64,000 nt of DNA from Muricoccus pecuniae (GTDB taxonomy: Bacteria; Pseudomonadota; Alphaproteobacteria; Acetobacterales; Acetobacteraceae), in NCBI RefSeq assembly GCF_014199205.1, contig NZ_JACIJD010000007.1, positions 1 through 64,000 of the forward strand, read 5' to 3'. The translations under genes were made by a program, and so were the position numbers. A model generated the notes under the pieces. The model saw nothing but the letters and a program-made list of their open reading frames with translations, was not told the DNA's origin and ran no database searches. Below are positions 61,872 through 64,000 of this stretch, one piece after another. How positions within the stretch are numbered: the first letter of the stretch is position 1; the number at the start of each line of letters is the position of its first letter.

Positions 61872-62885
61872 CTAGAACCCTTCCGCCGCCACCCGCTCCG
61901 CCCGGCGCCAGACGCGGAGGAAGTTCCCGGCCCAGAGGAGCCCGATCGCCTCGCGGTCGTAGCCGCGGCGGTGCAGCGCCTCGGTCAGCGCGCCCGTCTC
62001 GCCCGCATGCATCCAGCCCGTGACGCCGCCGCCCCCGTCGAAGTCGGAGGAGAGGCCGACATGGGCGATGCCGATGCGGCGCACGGCGTGGTCCACATGG
62101 TCGGCGATGTCGTCCACCGTCGCGGTGCTGTTCCCGCCCGGCCCGGGATCGCGCAAGAAGGCGGGGACGGCGGTGATCTGGATCAGCCCGTCGGAATTGC
62201 GCAGCGCGTCGAGCTGCTCGTCGTCGAGGTTGCGGGGATGGGCGCGCAGCGCGGCGCAGCAGGCATGGGTGGCGACGATCGGCGCGCGGGAGGCCTCCAC
62301 CGCCTGCATCATCGAGGCCTTGGAGGCGTGGGAGACGTCCACCAGCATCCCGAGCCGGTTCATCTCCTCCACCGCGCGCCGGCCGAGCGCCGAGAGGCCG
62401 CCGTGCAGCGTGGCCGGCTCGGGCCGGTCGCGGCGCGGGCGGGCGGCATCGGCCAGGTCGTTGTGCCCGTCATGGGTGAGGGTGAGATAGATCGCCCCCA
62501 GCCCGCGCCAGAGGGCGAGGCGGGAGAGGTCGTGCCCCATCGCGTTGCCGTTCTCGACCGCCAGCAGCACGGAGGTCGCGCCCTCGGCATGGGCGGCCTC
62601 CAGCTCCGCCACCCGGGTGACGATGCGGCGGCCCTCGCCATGGGCGGTGTCGCGGATGTGGCGGAGCATGGCCTCGGCGCGGGCGCCGGCCTCGGCATGG
62701 TCCTCCGGCGTGCGCGGGCCCTGGGGGGTGTAGGCGATGAACACCACCGCCTTCAGCCCGCCGGCCTTCATCCGGGCGAAATCGACGTTCCGCCCGGTCA
62801 CCCCGCGGGGGTCGATCATCTCCGGCCAGGGAATATCGACATGGGTGTCGAGGGTGAGGGTCTCGGCGTGGATCTCGGCGTGCAT
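61872..62885 (-). CDS. Membrane dipeptidase (renal dipeptidase, M19 family)
   Basis: 337 aa. Zinc ligands in TLDTHVDIPWP, the bridging Glu in VLLAVENGNAMG, and His residues in MLVDVSHAS and IVATHACCAAL. GLSSDFDGGGG is conserved. M19 enzymes hydrolyse dipeptides, including D-amino-acid ones. It follows the serine hydrolase with an 8-bp gap. Confidence 0.93.
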   Translation of the reverse strand: MHAEIHAETLTLDTHVDIPWPEMIDPRGVTGRNVDFARMKAGGLKAVVFIAYTPQGPRTPEDHAEAGARAEAMLRHIRDTAHGEGRRIVTRVAELEAAHAEGATSVLLAVENGNAMGHDLSRLALWRGLGAIYLTLTHDGHNDLADAARPRRDRPEPATLHGGLSALGRRAVEEMNRLGMLVDVSHASKASMMQAVEASRAPIVATHACCAALRAHPRNLDDEQLDALRNSDGLIQITAVPAFLRDPGPGGNSTATVDDIADHVDHAVRRIGIAHVGLSSDFDGGGGVTGWMHAGETGALTEALHRRGYDREAIGLLWAGNFLRVWRRAERVAAEGF

Positions 62886-62893
62886 GATCGGCC

Positions 62894-63994
62894 TCAGGCT
62901 GTCCGGGCGTCCGCGATGCGGGCGATGAGCTGCGGCAGGGCGTCGGGGTGCAGCCAGCGGAAGACGGCGACGAGGCGGGTGGCGGGCTCGATCCAGATCG
63001 TGTTCCCCCCGGCCCCCACGGCGAAGAGGCTGTCCCGGTCCGCCTTCGGGAAGCGCCCGCTGCGGTTGAGCCACCAGAGCAGCCCGTAATCCGGGTGGAG
63101 CGCGACGGGCTTGCCGGATTCCGCCACCCAGCCCTCGGGCAGGATGCGGCGGCCCTCCCACATGCCGTCGTTCAGCATGAGCAGGCCGAGCCGCGCCTGG
63201 TCCTCGGCATGGGTGACGATGCCGCCGCCCCAGTGGCCGCCGCCGGGGACGGAGGTGACCGGCTCCCCGCCGACATCCACCACGGAGGTCCGGTAGCCCT
63301 CCCACCGCCAGTCCGGCGAGGCGCCGATAGGGTCCATCACCCGCTCACGCCACACTTCGGGGAGTGCGCGGCCGAAGCGGCGCAGCAGGGCGAGGGAGAG
63401 GACGTTCACGCGGACGTCGTTGTACTCCCAGTGCTCGCCGGGGGCGGCGAGGGGGCGGGGCCAGCCCTTGGGCTTCACTCCCTCGCTGGCGAGGTCGCGG
63501 CCGCGGTCGATCCGGTCCTCCTTGCCGAAGAGGGTTCCCTCCCACTCGCTCGTCTGCTGCAGCAGCATCCGCCAGGTGATCGCCCCGTTGCGCGGCCCGT
63601 CGAAGGCGGGGTCGTCCACGCTCGCCGAGACGGGGGCGTCGAGGTCGGGGATCAGCCCGTCCCCATGGGCGATGCCGGCGAGGAGGGAGAGGCAGGACTT
63701 GGCGACCGAGAAGGTCATGTCCGCCCGCCGCGTGTCGCCCCAGCGCGCGGCGACCACGCCCTCCCGCAGAACCAGCCCGTTCGGGGCGCCGCGGGGCTGG
63801 ACGGGGCCGAGCACCTCGTTGTCCGGCGCGGGCTCGAAATGCCCGGCCTCCAGATGGGCGAGGAGGTCGCGGGGGAAGGGCGTCTCGCGGGAGAGGGCGA
63901 ACTCCGCCGCCTCGGCGAGGCGGGCGGGGTCGAAGCCCAGCGTCCCGGGCGGCGCCTCGGGCAGGGGGGAGGGGTAGGGGGCGGGGAAGCTCAT
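62894..63994 (-). CDS. Serine hydrolase, beta-lactamase/class C (PBP-like) family
   Basis: 366 aa. SxxK in FSVAKSCLSLL, the YxN-like YND in EHWEYNDVRVN, and a HxG-type GGGHWGGGIV motif. No signal peptide, so it is probably cytoplasmic and more likely an esterase or D-aminopeptidase than a true beta-lactamase. The start at 63994 is 6 bases from the window edge; an upstream start cannot be excluded. Confidence 0.88.
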   Translation of the reverse strand: MSFPAPYPSPLPEAPPGTLGFDPARLAEAAEFALSRETPFPRDLLAHLEAGHFEPAPDNEVLGPVQPRGAPNGLVLREGVVAARWGDTRRADMTFSVAKSCLSLLAGIAHGDGLIPDLDAPVSASVDDPAFDGPRNGAITWRMLLQQTSEWEGTLFGKEDRIDRGRDLASEGVKPKGWPRPLAAPGEHWEYNDVRVNVLSLALLRRFGRALPEVWRERVMDPIGASPDWRWEGYRTSVVDVGGEPVTSVPGGGHWGGGIVTHAEDQARLGLLMLNDGMWEGRRILPEGWVAESGKPVALHPDYGLLWWLNRSGRFPKADRDSLFAVGAGGNTIWIEPATRLVAVFRWLHPDALPQLIARIADARTA

Positions 63995-64000
63995 TGCCGC

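Overview
The window is a stretch of bacterial chromosome with very high GC and genes packed on both strands. A PhyR/NepR/EcfG-type general stress locus, a pst-phoU-phoB operon, ATGA and TGATG gene overlaps, frequent GTG/TTG starts and many solute-binding proteins point to an alphaproteobacterium. Acetobacteraceae (Roseomonas-like) is my best guess; this is inference from gene content, not a database result.

Layout. 1-210: 3' end of a 5S rRNA, initiator tRNA-Met and a terminator, i.e. the tail of an rRNA operon. 224-1055: two small envelope genes. 1373-5463: general stress response locus (phyR divergent from two ECF sigma genes, nepR and a HisKA_2 kinase). 5505-6576: three small membrane or secreted proteins. 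6642-12057: Pho box and pstS-pstC-pstA-pstB-phoU-phoB, with no phoR beside it. 12432-24769: a hotdog-fold protein, then a catabolic transport cluster (RraA-like aldolase, class II aldolase, two amidohydrolases, a complete Dpp/Opp-type ABC importer and an iron alcohol dehydrogenase). 24782-28364: secD-secF with a Bug-type binding protein coupled to secF. 28502-29473: Gfo/Idh/MocA oxidoreductase. 29481-32323: copA-cueR with a CueR-type operator. 32385-34138: chemoreceptor and a small secreted protein. 34209-37023: ATP-dependent DNA ligase and ligase-associated exonuclease. 37105-38582: lytic transglycosylase-like lipoprotein and a structured intergenic region. 38583-43051: GntR regulator, then the convergent queuosine operon queA-tgt-queF-queG. 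43212-45799: RTX-repeat protein and an M20 amidohydrolase. 46122-51182: divergent PhoX-like protein, phospholipase-D-like lipoprotein and a canonical PhoX behind a threefold Pho box. 51192-54671: second peptide-type ABC importer without ATPases. 54719-57981: mntH, pyrE and an ELM1-family gene. 58167-61864: TRAP-type binding protein next to a hybrid histidine kinase. 61872-63994: M19 dipeptidase and a serine hydrolase.

Two themes link distant parts. Phosphate: the Pho box in front of pstS (6642-6659) and the threefold degenerate box in front of phoX (49109-49137) predict that PhoB, encoded at 11341, controls both transport and extracellular phosphoester hydrolysis. Uptake and signalling: four solute-binding proteins lie outside complete transporters or beside unusual partners (Bug with secDF, a TRAP receptor with a kinase, a second ABC importer without ATPases). 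I do not see a CRISPR array, prophage, insertion sequence or toxin-antitoxin module. The least explained items are the altered PhoX paralogue, the TRAP receptor/kinase pair and two long inverted repeats.
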